18,711 nucleotides of DNA, taken from assembly GCA_945947845.1 (NCBI GenBank), contig CAMEZN010000002.1, positions 1-18,711 on the forward strand, read 5' to 3'. The DNA comes from an uncultured Mucispirillum sp. Its GTDB lineage: Bacteria > Chrysiogenota > Deferribacteres > Deferribacterales > Mucispirillaceae. Both the position numbers and the translations under genes were made by a program. A model generated the notes under the pieces. That model saw only the letters and a program-made list of their open reading frames with translations. It was not told the origin of the DNA and searched no databases. This document shows positions 1 through 7,551 of the stretch, piece by piece. How positions within the stretch are numbered: the first letter of the stretch is position 1; the number at the start of each line of letters is the position of its first letter.

Positions 1-664
1 GCAGCGCTTTAGCTATTTCTTTTGTTTGGCTGGCATTAATCTTTTGCAGTGCTTTTGGTGCAGAAAGAGTAAAGTTAAGCTTTAAACCGCCCAGCTCGTC
101 AGCAATACCAAATAATTTACCTTCTGGCGTAGTCATAAATTCTGCAAGATAATCATAAGCTGGAAAATTCATTGATATAGCAATCTTTTTGTAAATATCC
201 CATGACAGTGCTATTATATCAACTTTATCTTCAAATAATGGTATTAGTTTTACACTACTATCTTTTGAAAATTCATTAAGAAATTTTTTAAAAGCTCCTA
301 CTGGTCCACCACCTGCAGCTGCAAGTGATAAAATAAAGCGAGATGCAGGATTAATTATTGCATAATGAACTTCACCAAGAGCGCCATCACTTAATGGTAT
401 TTCTGCAATACCTTCATCGTCTTTAAACCAAGCAGGCCATGCACATTTTTCTTTTACTACAGATATAAAATAAGTATCAGTATCTGTAATATCCACCTTA
501 CTATTTACTTCCCAAAAATAATGAGATTGCCCTGCATCAAAATTGCCACAGCTAACATCACTATTAAGAAGAGAATCAAAAGATAATTTTAATTCATTTA
601 AGTAATTATCGTTAGCTGCTTCAATAAAATGATAGCTTACTACAGCATTTTTAGCCCAACTCAT
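1..664 (-). CDS. Unknown phage early protein, 3' end outside window
   Basis: An open frame of at least 221 codons runs leftward from an ATG at 664 and leaves the window without a stop. The start has an AGGTG ribosome site five bases upstream and lies 8 bp after the gam stop codon, so it is probably co-transcribed with gam. The N-terminus reads MSWAKNAVVSYHFIEAAND. Around residues 100-130 there is a glycine/alanine-rich segment (LAAAGGGPVGAFKKFL). I see no signal peptide, membrane segment or catalytic motif. I do not recognise the family. In Mu, the region after gam is the semi-essential early region that holds host-modifying genes, so a host-takeover or anti-defence role is possible, but that is inference from position only. 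Confidence 0.8.
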   Translation of the reverse strand, partial: MSWAKNAVVSYHFIEAANDNYLNELKLSFDSLLNSDVSCGNFDAGQSHYFWEVNSKVDITDTDTYFISVVKEKCAWPAWFKDDEGIAEIPLSDGALGEVHYAIINPASRFILSLAAAGGGPVGAFKKFLNEFSKDSSVKLIPLFEDKVDIIALSWDIYKKIAISMNFPAYDYLAEFMTTPEGKLFGIADELGGLKLNFTLSAPKALQKINASQTKEIAKAL

Positions 665-672
665 AACAGCAC

Positions 673-1197
673 CTATTTAGAATCGGTAGCAGATTCTTTA
701 ATAAGTGCATCAATCATTTTCTGCACTTCATCATCAGTAAGTTTCACAAACGCTTCGCTGCTATCCTGGATAACATTTACACCAATTTTTTTAAGCTCTG
801 CAGCGGTTAAGCTATCTAAAGCTTTTTTAGATACACTGATTTTTTTAGATAAATACATATCTGCTTTGTCAGGAAAAAGCTCTTTAAGTTTTTCAATAGT
901 ATTTTGTTCATTAGTTATTTCTATTTTACCTTTTTTCTTTTGGTATCCGAACTTGACATTGTTAATAGTCATAGACTTTTTATCTAAAAACAATTCTTCG
1001 CTGCTCTCTACTAATGTGTATAACATTTGATATGCTTCGCCAGCGTTTTTTGAAGCATCTGAAAATGCAGCAGTGTATTTTGCTTTGATTGCATCGATTT
1101 CTGTATCTAATTCCTCCTTTAAATTTCTTAATACTCTTGATGCAGTTGAAAATTCTTTTGCTGCTGTTTCTAATTCAGTTAATTTTGCTGTTGCCAT
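673..1197 (-). CDS. gam: Mu Gam-like host-nuclease inhibitor
   Basis: The 174-aa product has the length and features expected of Mu Gam (Phage_Mu_Gam family), a Ku-like protein that coats DNA ends and protects phage DNA from host exonucleases during transposition. The first 60 residues are a charged helical stretch (EFSTASRVLRNLKEELDTEI), as expected for the long dimerising helices of the family. A central part resembles the Gam beta region (DKKSMTINNVKFGYQKKKGK), and the C-terminus is acidic and helical. The ATG follows a clear AAGGAG site (TTAAGGAGTCAAAAATG on the minus strand). It lies about 100 bp downstream of the B-like gene, separated by two hairpins, and just before an unknown gene. 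The A-B-gam order matches the Mu early region. Confidence 0.85.
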   Translation of the reverse strand: MATAKLTELETAAKEFSTASRVLRNLKEELDTEIDAIKAKYTAAFSDASKNAGEAYQMLYTLVESSEELFLDKKSMTINNVKFGYQKKKGKIEITNEQNTIEKLKELFPDKADMYLSKKISVSKKALDSLTAAELKKIGVNVIQDSSEAFVKLTDDEVQKMIDALIKESATDSK

Positions 1198-1225
1198 TTT
1201 TGACTCCTTAATATATATTAATATT

Positions 1226-1291
1226 GAGCTCTAAAATAAGGGTTAGAGCTCTTATTTCTTGTCTTACTCTAGCATTTTCTAATGCTAGAGT
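1226..1291 (-). repeat. Two inverted repeats between B and gam
   Basis: Two perfect hairpins fill the spacer between the B-like gene and gam. The one nearest B has 11-bp arms ACTCTAGCATT (1266-1276) and AATGCTAGAGT (1281-1291) with a 4-base loop. The second has 9-bp arms GAGCTCTAA (1226-1234) and TTAGAGCTC (1243-1251). On the coding (minus) strand neither is followed by a T run, so they do not look like ordinary intrinsic terminators of the early operon. On the plus strand the 11-bp hairpin is followed by ATTTTTTAT, so it could stop transcription coming from the left. mRNA stabilisation or processing is another possibility. Confidence 0.6.
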
Positions 1292-1296
1292 ATTTT

Positions 1297-2406
1297 TTAT
1301 GCCATTTCTTCCATAAATTCCTTTGTAATAACGCGTTCGCCCTGTTCGTAAGCAAGCTTCATAAGCCTTTTAATGCGGTTATTTACATCAAGCGGATATG
1401 CTTTATATATCTGCTTTTTATTTGCATCTTTCAAAGTAAGCATATCAGATAAAGCAGCGATTGCATCATCAGTGATTATTTTATTATAATCGCCTTTTAC
1501 ACATTTCACTTTGCCAGAAATATAATCTTTTAAGCTTTCGTTAATAGGCTCAAGCGGTGCATGGATAGTGCGTGCTGTAACTTCTCTAACAGCCAAGTTA
1601 TTATCGCTGTAAAGCCTTGTAGCAAGCTCTGTTTGCCCTATAAGAATAATACCAACTAATGGTGTTAAGCCGTCACGCAGCTCCCACAACCGTTTTAAAT
1701 ATTTCAGTGTGTGAGTGTGTAAGTCTTGTGCTTCATCAATAATTAATATGATACGTTTGCCTGCATCATGGTGTTTTTTAAGCAGTGCTTCAACCTGACG
1801 GGTAAGGCTTTCTGCTCCGCGTTTTGGTTTATCATCTGATAAATCAAAAACGCAGGCTGCAAGTATATCTTTTGTGGTGCAGCGGTCCATATCTTTTGTG
1901 CGGACTTTCACTATAATGCAGTCAGTTAAGTTTTTTGTTTCTGCTTCAAATTTGCCCAGCACGGTAGTTTTACCGCCGCCAACTTCGGAAGTAATCACTG
2001 TAAACTGCCCGGTATCTCTTGCTGCTCTCATCATTTCAAGAGCGTAGTGGTGAGAATCAAGCATTACAATGTCACTTTCTTTGGTAATAAATGGCATAAA
2101 CGGGTCACGGCTAAGCCCAAAATGTTTGAGCTCATCGTAAGTTAAGTTAATACTTTCAATCATATTTTCCTCCTGCTGCTCTATTTCAAACAGCTCATTT
2201 ATTGATTTATTTTCTTTTGTTAAAGAATTATAAGTTTTTGCAATTTTTGCTTTAAATTCGGGTATTTTCTTCATTTCCCTGCCATCTTTTAAAAGCAGAG
2301 ATAAACTTGCTTTGCTCATATTCTCAGCAGTTATTTCTTTAAATCGCTTAATAAACTGAGCAGAGCTTATATTATGTTCATCAATTAGTTTTTTTAAAGC
2401 TATCAT
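1297..2406 (-). CDS. muB: MuB-like AAA+ ATPase, transposition target activator
   Basis: The 369-aa product has an N-terminal helix-turn-helix-like region (about residues 1-60) and an AAA+ domain. The Walker A motif is EVGGGKTT (141-148), the Walker B is IILIIDEAQDL (219-229), and the sensor-like segment is ILIGQTEL (254-261), as in the MuB/TniB/ExeA group. MuB binds target DNA with ATP, brings in and activates the transposase, and protects DNA near the element (target immunity). An open frame extends to a TTG at 2424, but an AAGGAG site lies six bases before the ATG at 2406 and overlaps the transposase stop codon, so the ATG is the likely start. It follows the transposase by 10 bp, and the two are probably translationally coupled. 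Confidence 0.92.
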   Translation of the reverse strand: MIALKKLIDEHNISSAQFIKRFKEITAENMSKASLSLLLKDGREMKKIPEFKAKIAKTYNSLTKENKSINELFEIEQQEENMIESINLTYDELKHFGLSRDPFMPFITKESDIVMLDSHHYALEMMRAARDTGQFTVITSEVGGGKTTVLGKFEAETKNLTDCIIVKVRTKDMDRCTTKDILAACVFDLSDDKPKRGAESLTRQVEALLKKHHDAGKRIILIIDEAQDLHTHTLKYLKRLWELRDGLTPLVGIILIGQTELATRLYSDNNLAVREVTARTIHAPLEPINESLKDYISGKVKCVKGDYNKIITDDAIAALSDMLTLKDANKKQIYKAYPLDVNNRIKRLMKLAYEQGERVITKEFMEEMA

Positions 2407-2416
2407 ATAAAGCTCC

Positions 2417-4180
2417 TTATGCAAGTTTCATAATATCTGCCGCAGGTTTATGCAGCATATTATAAATATCATCAATAGTAACGCTTGCTGGCACACCTTT
2501 TGGGTATAAAGCAACAAGCTTTCCTTTTTCATCAACAGTAATTCTGCCATGTTCTGCATTATACATGCGGATAAGTTCAGAAAGTTTAATATAGCGTTCT
2601 TCTGTCTGTTTAGTTTGTTTAACATTTCTTTTTTCTGCAGTAAGCGGTGCAGTAGGGTTTACCTGTGCATCCGTTCCAGCAGGCTGTAAGTAAGCCACAT
2701 TATCTGTTGCAAGCACAGTTTCTTCTTTTGGTTTGGTTGGCGGCCGCATACTGCGTTTATTACCTTTGCCGTGGAAGTCAACGCCATAAGTATTTGATAA
2801 TATTTCTTCTGATTTCTTATCAAATTTCTGAGTAGCAGTTTCTTTTAAAGCCTTATTTTCGCCAACTTTTACAGCATTTGCACTGATTGTGCGGTTAAAT
2901 TCATCTTTAATATTAGCCTGCAGAGTAAACACAAGCCCATTATAATGAACATTAATACTGTCTTTTATAAACGCATGCGGTTTAACTATCACTTCTTTGT
3001 AGATAAGGTTTGTATCAGTAACAGTATATGTTTTATTCATATATGATATGTTACCGTTGCCGTCCACTTTTCTAGTGATTGCATCTTCCTGAATTAAAGC
3101 TGCCCAAATATCATAAGGCGGGCATTTAATAAACTGTTCAGGCTTAATATTACGCCAGTGCTCAATTCTGCTTTCTTTTGCTCCGCGGAAATCTTTTAAA
3201 AGGTTTCTTTCTACACACCATTTAAGAGCGTAAGCATTAAGCTCATCTATGTTTTTAATTCCATAGATTTTTAAGCGGCTTTCAAAGCCTTTTTCAATAA
3301 TGTTCATTAAGCCTTCAACCATGCCTTTTGCTCGTGGGTTTCCGCTCTCATGAAATTCAAGCTGAACATTTAAGCTATCCAGCAGGTTTTTTAATGCTTT
3401 CTTTTTCAGTATTGCGCCCTGGTCGGTGTATAAAATTTTTGGCAGACCCTGAAATTGATAAATACCATTATAGTCGCTGTTTGTAATAGTGCTAACAAGT
3501 TCTTTTTTAGAGCTCCATGCTTTGAAAAGGAAGTCTGCACCATCAATGCTGTTTTCACCAAGTGCATAGTAATACCAAAAGAAAAATGCACCGCTGGTGT
3601 GGTCTACTAACACATATCTATGCAGTTTCTTTTTGCCACGTAACTCTTTTTCTACTGTCTGCTCAATTTTATTGGCATAGTATTTTCTTTTATAATCAGT
3701 GTCTTCTTCCAGCTCGCCTTTTTTCTCATCAAAATACCATTGTAAGCATATTGATACATCAAACTGGTGAAGCTGGTTAGGGTGCTCACTGATTACCTGC
3801 ACATGTGGTGTAGGTTTTTTAAATTCGTCCACAGTCCAACCTCTCATTCTTAAAAGCTCGCAAAAACGGGAATAAGATACATCTATCACAATACCTAACT
3901 CTTCTTTCATGTGCCTGTATATCTCTTTCACATCAAAAGTGAATTTGTCATTTTTTCTGCGGCTTTTATTAATTAAAGCTGCTGCATGCTCTAATATCCA
4001 CTCTTCCACAGCTGTTTCGCCTTTGTCAGAGCGTTCTGCTCTTGCTCTAATGCCGGCTTTGTTTGCTTTACGCCAAATTGTAGAAATAGAGCAGTTATAA
4101 TGTTTAGCAAGCCTTTTAACTTCAACTGTTCTTTCATCATCTGATAGATTTATCAGAGCATCATATATTTCTTTTTCCAC
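2417..4180 (-). CDS. muA: MuA-like DDE transposase (rve integrase core)
   Basis: This enzyme cuts and joins phage ends to target DNA for integration and replicative transposition. Numbered from the GTG at 4180 (587 aa), an N-terminal HTH region (RLAKHYNCSISTIWRKANKAG, about 24-43) precedes the catalytic core. D141 (HQFDVS), D253 (YTDQG) and E289 (GMVEG) form the triad, with exactly 35 residues between the last two, as in D,D35E transposases. A Mu-type C-terminal beta region (KVDGNGNISYMNKTYTV) and a basic, disordered tail for partner contact follow. The frame is open to a GTG at 4315, but that stretch is a structured element shared with non-coding DNA elsewhere in the window and has no good ribosome site. 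The GTG at 4180 has GGAG five bases upstream. The longer 632-aa reading cannot be excluded. Confidence 0.93.
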   Translation of the reverse strand: MEKEIYDALINLSDDERTVEVKRLAKHYNCSISTIWRKANKAGIRARAERSDKGETAVEEWILEHAAALINKSRRKNDKFTFDVKEIYRHMKEELGIVIDVSYSRFCELLRMRGWTVDEFKKPTPHVQVISEHPNQLHQFDVSICLQWYFDEKKGELEEDTDYKRKYYANKIEQTVEKELRGKKKLHRYVLVDHTSGAFFFWYYYALGENSIDGADFLFKAWSSKKELVSTITNSDYNGIYQFQGLPKILYTDQGAILKKKALKNLLDSLNVQLEFHESGNPRAKGMVEGLMNIIEKGFESRLKIYGIKNIDELNAYALKWCVERNLLKDFRGAKESRIEHWRNIKPEQFIKCPPYDIWAALIQEDAITRKVDGNGNISYMNKTYTVTDTNLIYKEVIVKPHAFIKDSINVHYNGLVFTLQANIKDEFNRTISANAVKVGENKALKETATQKFDKKSEEILSNTYGVDFHGKGNKRSMRPPTKPKEETVLATDNVAYLQPAGTDAQVNPTAPLTAEKRNVKQTKQTEERYIKLSELIRMYNAEHGRITVDEKGKLVALYPKGVPASVTIDDIYNMLHKPAADIMKLA

Positions 4181-4193
4181 ATCCACTCCAACC

Positions 4194-4218
4194 AAAAACT
4201 GAAATAAATTCAGTTTTT
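4194..4218 (-). promoter_or_regulatory. Hairpin in the transposase leader
   Basis: A perfect 10-bp inverted repeat has arms AAAAACTGAA (4194-4203) and TTCAGTTTTT (4209-4218) with a 5-base loop. On the minus strand it ends just before the GGTTGGAG ribosome site of the transposase start at 4180, so it could limit transcription or translation of the transposase. On the plus strand it is followed by GTTTTT and resembles an intrinsic terminator, so it may also block antisense transcription. Function is inferred from position only. Confidence 0.45.
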
Positions 4219-4235
4219 GTTTTTCGTTTATTTTT

Positions 4236-4325
4236 ATTAAAAATTTCATCCGTGAAATTTTTAAAACACGGATTGCTGAAATAAATTCATCAATCCTTAC
4301 GCTTCGCGGCGGCACATCCTGTGCC
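4236..4325 (-). repeat. GGA-hairpin element, copy D (before transposase)
   Basis: Read on the minus strand, this element has four parts. (1) A hairpin with arms GGCACA and TGTGCC and loop GGA (4311-4325). (2) The block CCGCCGCGAAGCGTAAG. (3) A stem GGATTG/CAATCC (4291-4296 with 4270-4275). (4) After CGTGTTTT, a perfect 12-bp hairpin with arms TTAAAAATTTCA and TGAAATTTTTAA around loop CGGA (4237-4264), then AATAAA. The same parts in the same order occur at 7217-7304 and 11217-11303 on the plus strand. This copy reads in the direction of the early operon and sits in the leader of the transposase gene. Confidence 0.75.
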
Positions 4326-4339
4326 TGATATAAACAGAC

Positions 4340-4873
4340 CTATTTATTTCTGTTTTTAAACTCTTTTTCTGTCATAGGAATAATATCTATAACTGAGTAT
4401 TTAACATCATATCCAGTTTGTTTTTTTCTGCGATACACCATATCATACAAGGCTTGTTTTGCTGCTTTTTTAGTTTTCCAAGGTCCCCATTTTTCAATAT
4501 TATTTTCACCCAAAACAAGATGTAAGTAAAACCCTGGTGTGTCTGTTTCATGATTTTCTTTTTTTGCAGTATTTACTTTTACATCAGTTTCTTTTTCTTC
4601 ATGCTCTACTGGCACAGTAACAACAGTGTTGTTATTTTCGTCAGTGGCTGATTTTTCTTCTGTTTTTGCAGGCTGTTCGTCTTTTGTTTCTGTATCTTCT
4701 GCTTCTTTAATGTTTGCAGGAATAATGCAGATATTTTTAATGTTTTGTGCTGGCATTGGGCAGTTAAAAAAATGAAATATAAGTTGATATATATCTACAT
4801 TATCTTTTTCGCTTATAAACATTTCATTTTCATAAGTAACATTGTTTATAGTGTATTTTTGTCTAAGCTGCAT
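4340..4873 (-). CDS. Unknown early protein, 177 aa
   Basis: I do not recognise this protein. Its N-terminus (about 1-55) looks folded. A long acidic, low-complexity linker follows (about 55-110, rich in E, K, T and D). The C-terminal 65 residues (GFYLHLVLGENNIEKWGPW, then a lysine-rich helix) look like a second small domain. No membrane segment or catalytic motif is visible. The ATG has a GGGGG site about five bases upstream that overlaps the stop region of the preceding 488-aa gene, so the two are probably co-translated. It lies directly upstream of the element that precedes the transposase. Confidence 0.8.
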   Translation of the reverse strand: MQLRQKYTINNVTYENEMFISEKDNVDIYQLIFHFFNCPMPAQNIKNICIIPANIKEAEDTETKDEQPAKTEEKSATDENNNTVVTVPVEHEEKETDVKVNTAKKENHETDTPGFYLHLVLGENNIEKWGPWKTKKAAKQALYDMVYRRKKQTGYDVKYSVIDIIPMTEKEFKNRNK

Positions 4874-4883
4874 AATGTCCCCC

Positions 4884-6350
4884 TTATTCTGCGTCTAAAA
4901 AATCTAATGGAGTTTCTCCATTATCAAGAGTTCTTAACTCATCATTTGTAAGTATACCGCCCTCAAAATTGTAGTTATATTTTAATGCTGCTTTTATGCG
5001 AATATCATCTACTGCCACCATAAGTTTTGAGATAACCGCACAAAACATGTTTGCATTAAAGTTTGAGTAATCTTTTTCAAGTAATAAGTTAGCTGATGCA
5101 ATTAATTTATTTGCATCAAGCTCTAAGTTTGTAATATCTTGAAAGTCATCTCTATCATCTGCTGCAACTTTGCCAAGCCTGCCATGGTAAACATGTTCTA
5201 ACTGACTTTTTAAATCAGTTATTTTATTATTTAGTGCTTCTTTTTCTATTTTCGCCTGTTCTAAATCCTGTTCTTTCTTCTCTTTAGCTTCTGCATAAGT
5301 CTGCACCATTTTATCTTTTGCTTTATTTTCTGCTTTTAATTTACTGATTTCTTCTTTATTTTTAGCTACTAAATCAGTTAAAGCATCTTTTAATATGTCT
5401 TTTTCTTCCAGCGGTATAGTTTCGCCGTCAATAACGATTGATTCATCTTTAATCTGCAGTTCGCCAGCTTTGACTTTTGAAGTAATTTTCTTTAAATCAC
5501 GATACCCAACACCAAAAGTGGAAACCGTTTCCAAAAATTCTGAACCAAGAGTGTTTAAAAACTCTAATTTATCATCTATTGTTTTGTAGCTGTAACCTAT
5601 TGATTTACAGTAGTTTTCCCATGTTTCAATACCTTGCATATTTTTATATATTTTGTTTTCTTTAATATTTTTTAAAAGCAATAAACTGGAAACGTTTCCA
5701 AAATCACTCATTAATTTTAATGCTTCCACTCTACCTGTTAATTTGTATGCTTCTGCAATTAAATCTTCTTTTTCTTTGGCCTGTATTTCTTTTTGTTCCT
5801 GTTCTTTTATTACTTCCATAGCTTGATAGCTTTCTACTACACTTTTTGCAGCAGCAGCAGCTACTTCAGTAGATTCTATAATTTCTGCTGGTATTTCCTG
5901 CTGCCAGCCTAAATTGTATGTTTTATATAATGCTTTAATAATTCTAACAGATTTACAGTCTTCTCGCTGCGGTGCATCTATTTCGCAGTTCCATGGGCAG
6001 ATGCCGCAAATGCCGTTAAATTCTTCATTATTATTGATTGCATTTTGGATAGCTTCTTCTACTTTTATTAGCATTTTGCCTGTAATTGCTTCTTTTGGTA
6101 CATTGTTATCTTTAAAAGGCATAAGATGATAAGCTGTATTTAAATTAACTATCACTTTGCCATAAAAAGTAATGTATTGGTTAATATTACCCATATTGCT
6201 TTCGCAGCCTGTTATTTCGTTTGCAAATGGCATTTCTTCCCCATTGCATTTATAAACGATAACATCACCTTCATTTGAATTAGGCTGTTTTTTATAAAAA
6301 ATGTGCCATTTTGGCTCTTTAGTACTTATAAATTCTAATTTAATTGGCAT
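4884..6350 (-). CDS. Coiled-coil early protein with a cysteine cluster, 488 aa
   Basis: No family can be assigned with confidence. Residues 1-135 form an N-terminal region with cysteines at 115, 118, 122 and 132 (C-X2-C-X3-C-X9-C, ICGICPWNCEIDAPQREDC), which suggests a zinc or iron-sulfur site. An alanine- and glutamate-rich helix follows (about 155-200). Then comes a segment resembling the regulatory or HTH part of DUF3102-like phage proteins (KNMQGIETWENYCKSIGYSY, 236-255), and a coiled coil at about 318-386 (repeating K/E helices). The C-terminal part, about 390-488, looks globular. The ATG has GGAG nine bases upstream and overlaps the end of the preceding small gene by 11 bp. Position in the early operon suggests a DNA-binding or replication-support role, but this is inference. 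Confidence 0.85.
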   Translation of the reverse strand: MPIKLEFISTKEPKWHIFYKKQPNSNEGDVIVYKCNGEEMPFANEITGCESNMGNINQYITFYGKVIVNLNTAYHLMPFKDNNVPKEAITGKMLIKVEEAIQNAINNNEEFNGICGICPWNCEIDAPQREDCKSVRIIKALYKTYNLGWQQEIPAEIIESTEVAAAAAKSVVESYQAMEVIKEQEQKEIQAKEKEDLIAEAYKLTGRVEALKLMSDFGNVSSLLLLKNIKENKIYKNMQGIETWENYCKSIGYSYKTIDDKLEFLNTLGSEFLETVSTFGVGYRDLKKITSKVKAGELQIKDESIVIDGETIPLEEKDILKDALTDLVAKNKEEISKLKAENKAKDKMVQTYAEAKEKKEQDLEQAKIEKEALNNKITDLKSQLEHVYHGRLGKVAADDRDDFQDITNLELDANKLIASANLLLEKDYSNFNANMFCAVISKLMVAVDDIRIKAALKYNYNFEGGILTNDELRTLDNGETPLDFLDAE

Positions 6351-6585
6351 TGTCGTTCTCCTTATTAAAAAGTTGTTTTTCTATATCTGATAACTGCATA
6401 TTAATCATCGTAAGCACTGTATGCTCCACATCATCATAAGTGCCACCATGCCTTTTAATATTATCTGCAATTACTAATAAAAAAGAACCTACAGCGATAT
6501 ATAATTCATCTGCTTTTAAGCCATTTTCAGCACCTTCAATTTGCGCCAGCCGTCTTTCTTTATCTATTTCTAATGTTATTTTCAT
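6340..6585 (-). CDS. Small unknown early protein, 81 aa
   Basis: The product starts MKITLEIDKERRLAQIEGAE and appears to be a small alpha/beta protein with an acidic C-terminus; I do not recognise it. The frame opens at 6606, but the ATG at 6585 has a strong AAGGAG site seven bases upstream, placed right after the stop of the preceding gene, so it is the likely start. It overlaps the 488-aa gene by 11 bp, which points to translational coupling. Confidence 0.8.
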   Translation of the reverse strand: MKITLEIDKERRLAQIEGAENGLKADELYIAVGSFLLVIADNIKRHGGTYDDVEHTVLTMINMQLSDIEKQLFNKENDNAN

Positions 6586-6595
6586 ATCCCGCTCC

Positions 6596-6895
6596 TTAAT
6601 TAGCATTCATGCTTGTAAGTTGTTCTTCAATACTGCTTTTACGTGATTTTAATATGGCAGTTCTGCATGCCCATAATTTACTTACTTCTGTGCCAATGTA
6701 ATATTTGCCGTCCTGCAGTTCTGCAAAACCTACACGCTGCATAGTGTTTAAAATAGATAAGCATGTAGTTTTTGTGATGTTTAGCTGGCTTGATATTGTA
6801 TCCGTTGTAAAGCCAGTAGGTTTTGAGCCAAGCAGTTTTAATATATCAATAAAATCATTGTATTTTTTTGCCTGGTGGTAGCTTTTATCTTCCAT
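6596..6895 (-). CDS. Winged-HTH DNA-binding protein, IclR-type N-domain
   Basis: From the ATG at 6895, which has GGAGG six bases upstream, the product is 99 aa. Residues about 14-65 fit an IclR/MarR-like winged helix-turn-helix (DFIDILKLLGSKPTGFTTDT, then SSQLNITKTTCLSILNTMQR, then a wing GFAELQDGKYYIGTEV). There is no room for the effector-binding domain of full-length IclR regulators (about 250 aa). This is therefore a stand-alone DNA-binding module, probably a phage transcription regulator. The frame is open upstream to 6964, but that part overlaps the preceding gene and has no ribosome site. It overlaps that gene by 11 bp. Confidence 0.8.
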   Translation of the reverse strand: MEDKSYHQAKKYNDFIDILKLLGSKPTGFTTDTISSQLNITKTTCLSILNTMQRVGFAELQDGKYYIGTEVSKLWACRTAILKSRKSSIEEQLTSMNAN

Positions 6896-7196
6896 AAAAC
6901 GCCTCCATAGCATCTCTTTTAGATATGCCAAAGTGCTCATCATACTGGTTATGTAATGAAACAATAGTCTCTAAAGTATGCTCTGCCTGCTCTACACCAA
7001 AAAGGTAGGCAGCTACTTCAAAAAATATACGCATACGCTCCGGCATGCTGAATGCTCCGTTATTTAATATTTCTGTTTCAATGCTTTTAAGGGAATGAAA
7101 AGATGTAAACTCTTTTCTATATTTTTCTATTTCTTGTCTTACTCTGTCTGTCATAACAATTTTATTTACAATGCTGTATGCTGTTAATGTTTCCAT
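6885..7196 (-). CDS. Unknown early protein, 103 aa
   Basis: The product starts METLTAYSIVNKIVMTDRVR and is predicted to be mostly helical and soluble; no family is recognised. The ATG has AAGGAG seven bases upstream. The ribosome site lies at the edge of the palindromic element at 7217-7304, which separates this gene from the preceding 83-aa gene. The 3' end overlaps the winged-HTH gene by 11 bp. Confidence 0.78.
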   Translation of the reverse strand: METLTAYSIVNKIVMTDRVRQEIEKYRKEFTSFHSLKSIETEILNNGAFSMPERMRIFFEVAAYLFGVEQAEHTLETIVSLHNQYDEHFGISKRDAMEAFYGR

Positions 7197-7216
7197 ATAT
7201 ACTCCTTATGTGTATA

Positions 7217-7310
7217 GGTGCAGGATGTACCGTCGCTTGCGTAAGCAACGAGGGGTTTCCCCGAATGTTGCGTGTTTTCAAAAATACAAGGATGTATTTT
7301 TGAATAAAAG
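7217..7310 (+). repeat. GGA-hairpin element, copy C (inside early operon, antisense)
   Basis: On the plus strand, arms GGTGCA and TGTACC enclose GGA (7217-7231, one G-T pair). The block CCGTCGCTTGCGTAAG follows (7230-7245). A middle stem has GCAAC/GTTGC outer arms and a GGGG/CCCC inner stem (7245-7271). After CGTGTTTT comes a perfect 12-bp hairpin with arms TTCAAAAATACA and TGTATTTTTGAA around loop AGGA (7277-7304), then TAAAAG. The parts and order match the copies at 4236-4325 (minus) and 11217-11303 (plus). The 12 bases ATACAAGGATGT match the CsrA SELEX consensus in full. The element is antisense to the early operon, and the 83-aa gene ends inside it. Confidence 0.75.
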
Positions 7311-7529
7311 TTTATTGTTTCCATTAGTTGCTCCTGTGCATTTTAAATGTCTGTATTTAAGCTGATATGTAGTGTGCAGCTGCTGCCAGCACATGCTATA
7401 TTTCTTGTTTTTCCTGCAAAAGTTATGTGCCCACATCTTTGCATTAGATAGCTGATTTAATGTGCTGCAGCTTTCTATTACACTTTTTATATAGCTTATA
7501 ATATCTTGTGTTTGCTGTGGTTTAGTCAT
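7278..7529 (-). CDS. Small unknown early protein, 83 aa
   Basis: The ATG has a good GGAG site (AAAGGAGCAGCACAATG) just after the stop of the preceding 64-aa gene. The product is basic, with four scattered cysteines (C21, C38, C47, C64) and many Q, N and K residues, and is not recognised. Its stop codon and roughly the last nine codons lie inside the 12-bp hairpin of the intergenic element, so the original C-terminus may have been replaced when the element arrived. Confidence 0.65.
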   Translation of the reverse strand: MTKPQQTQDIISYIKSVIESCSTLNQLSNAKMWAHNFCRKNKKYSMCWQQLHTTYQLKYRHLKCTGATNGNNKLLFKNTSLYF

Positions 7530-7551
7530 TGTGCTGCTCCTTTAATTTTAT

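Noticed and set aside
629..1030. Plus-strand open frame opposite gam
   Set aside because: It is antisense to a well-supported gene, has no ribosome site and its serine/phenylalanine-rich product is typical of reverse reading of AT-rich coding DNA.
1297..4180. Stand-alone Tn7/Tn5053-type transposon with TniA and TniB
   Set aside because: The DDE and AAA+ pair alone could be TniA/TniB, but Gam follows and the repressor, lysis, terminase, portal and MuF genes surround it, so a transposable phage fits better. No transposon ends or resolvase are visible.
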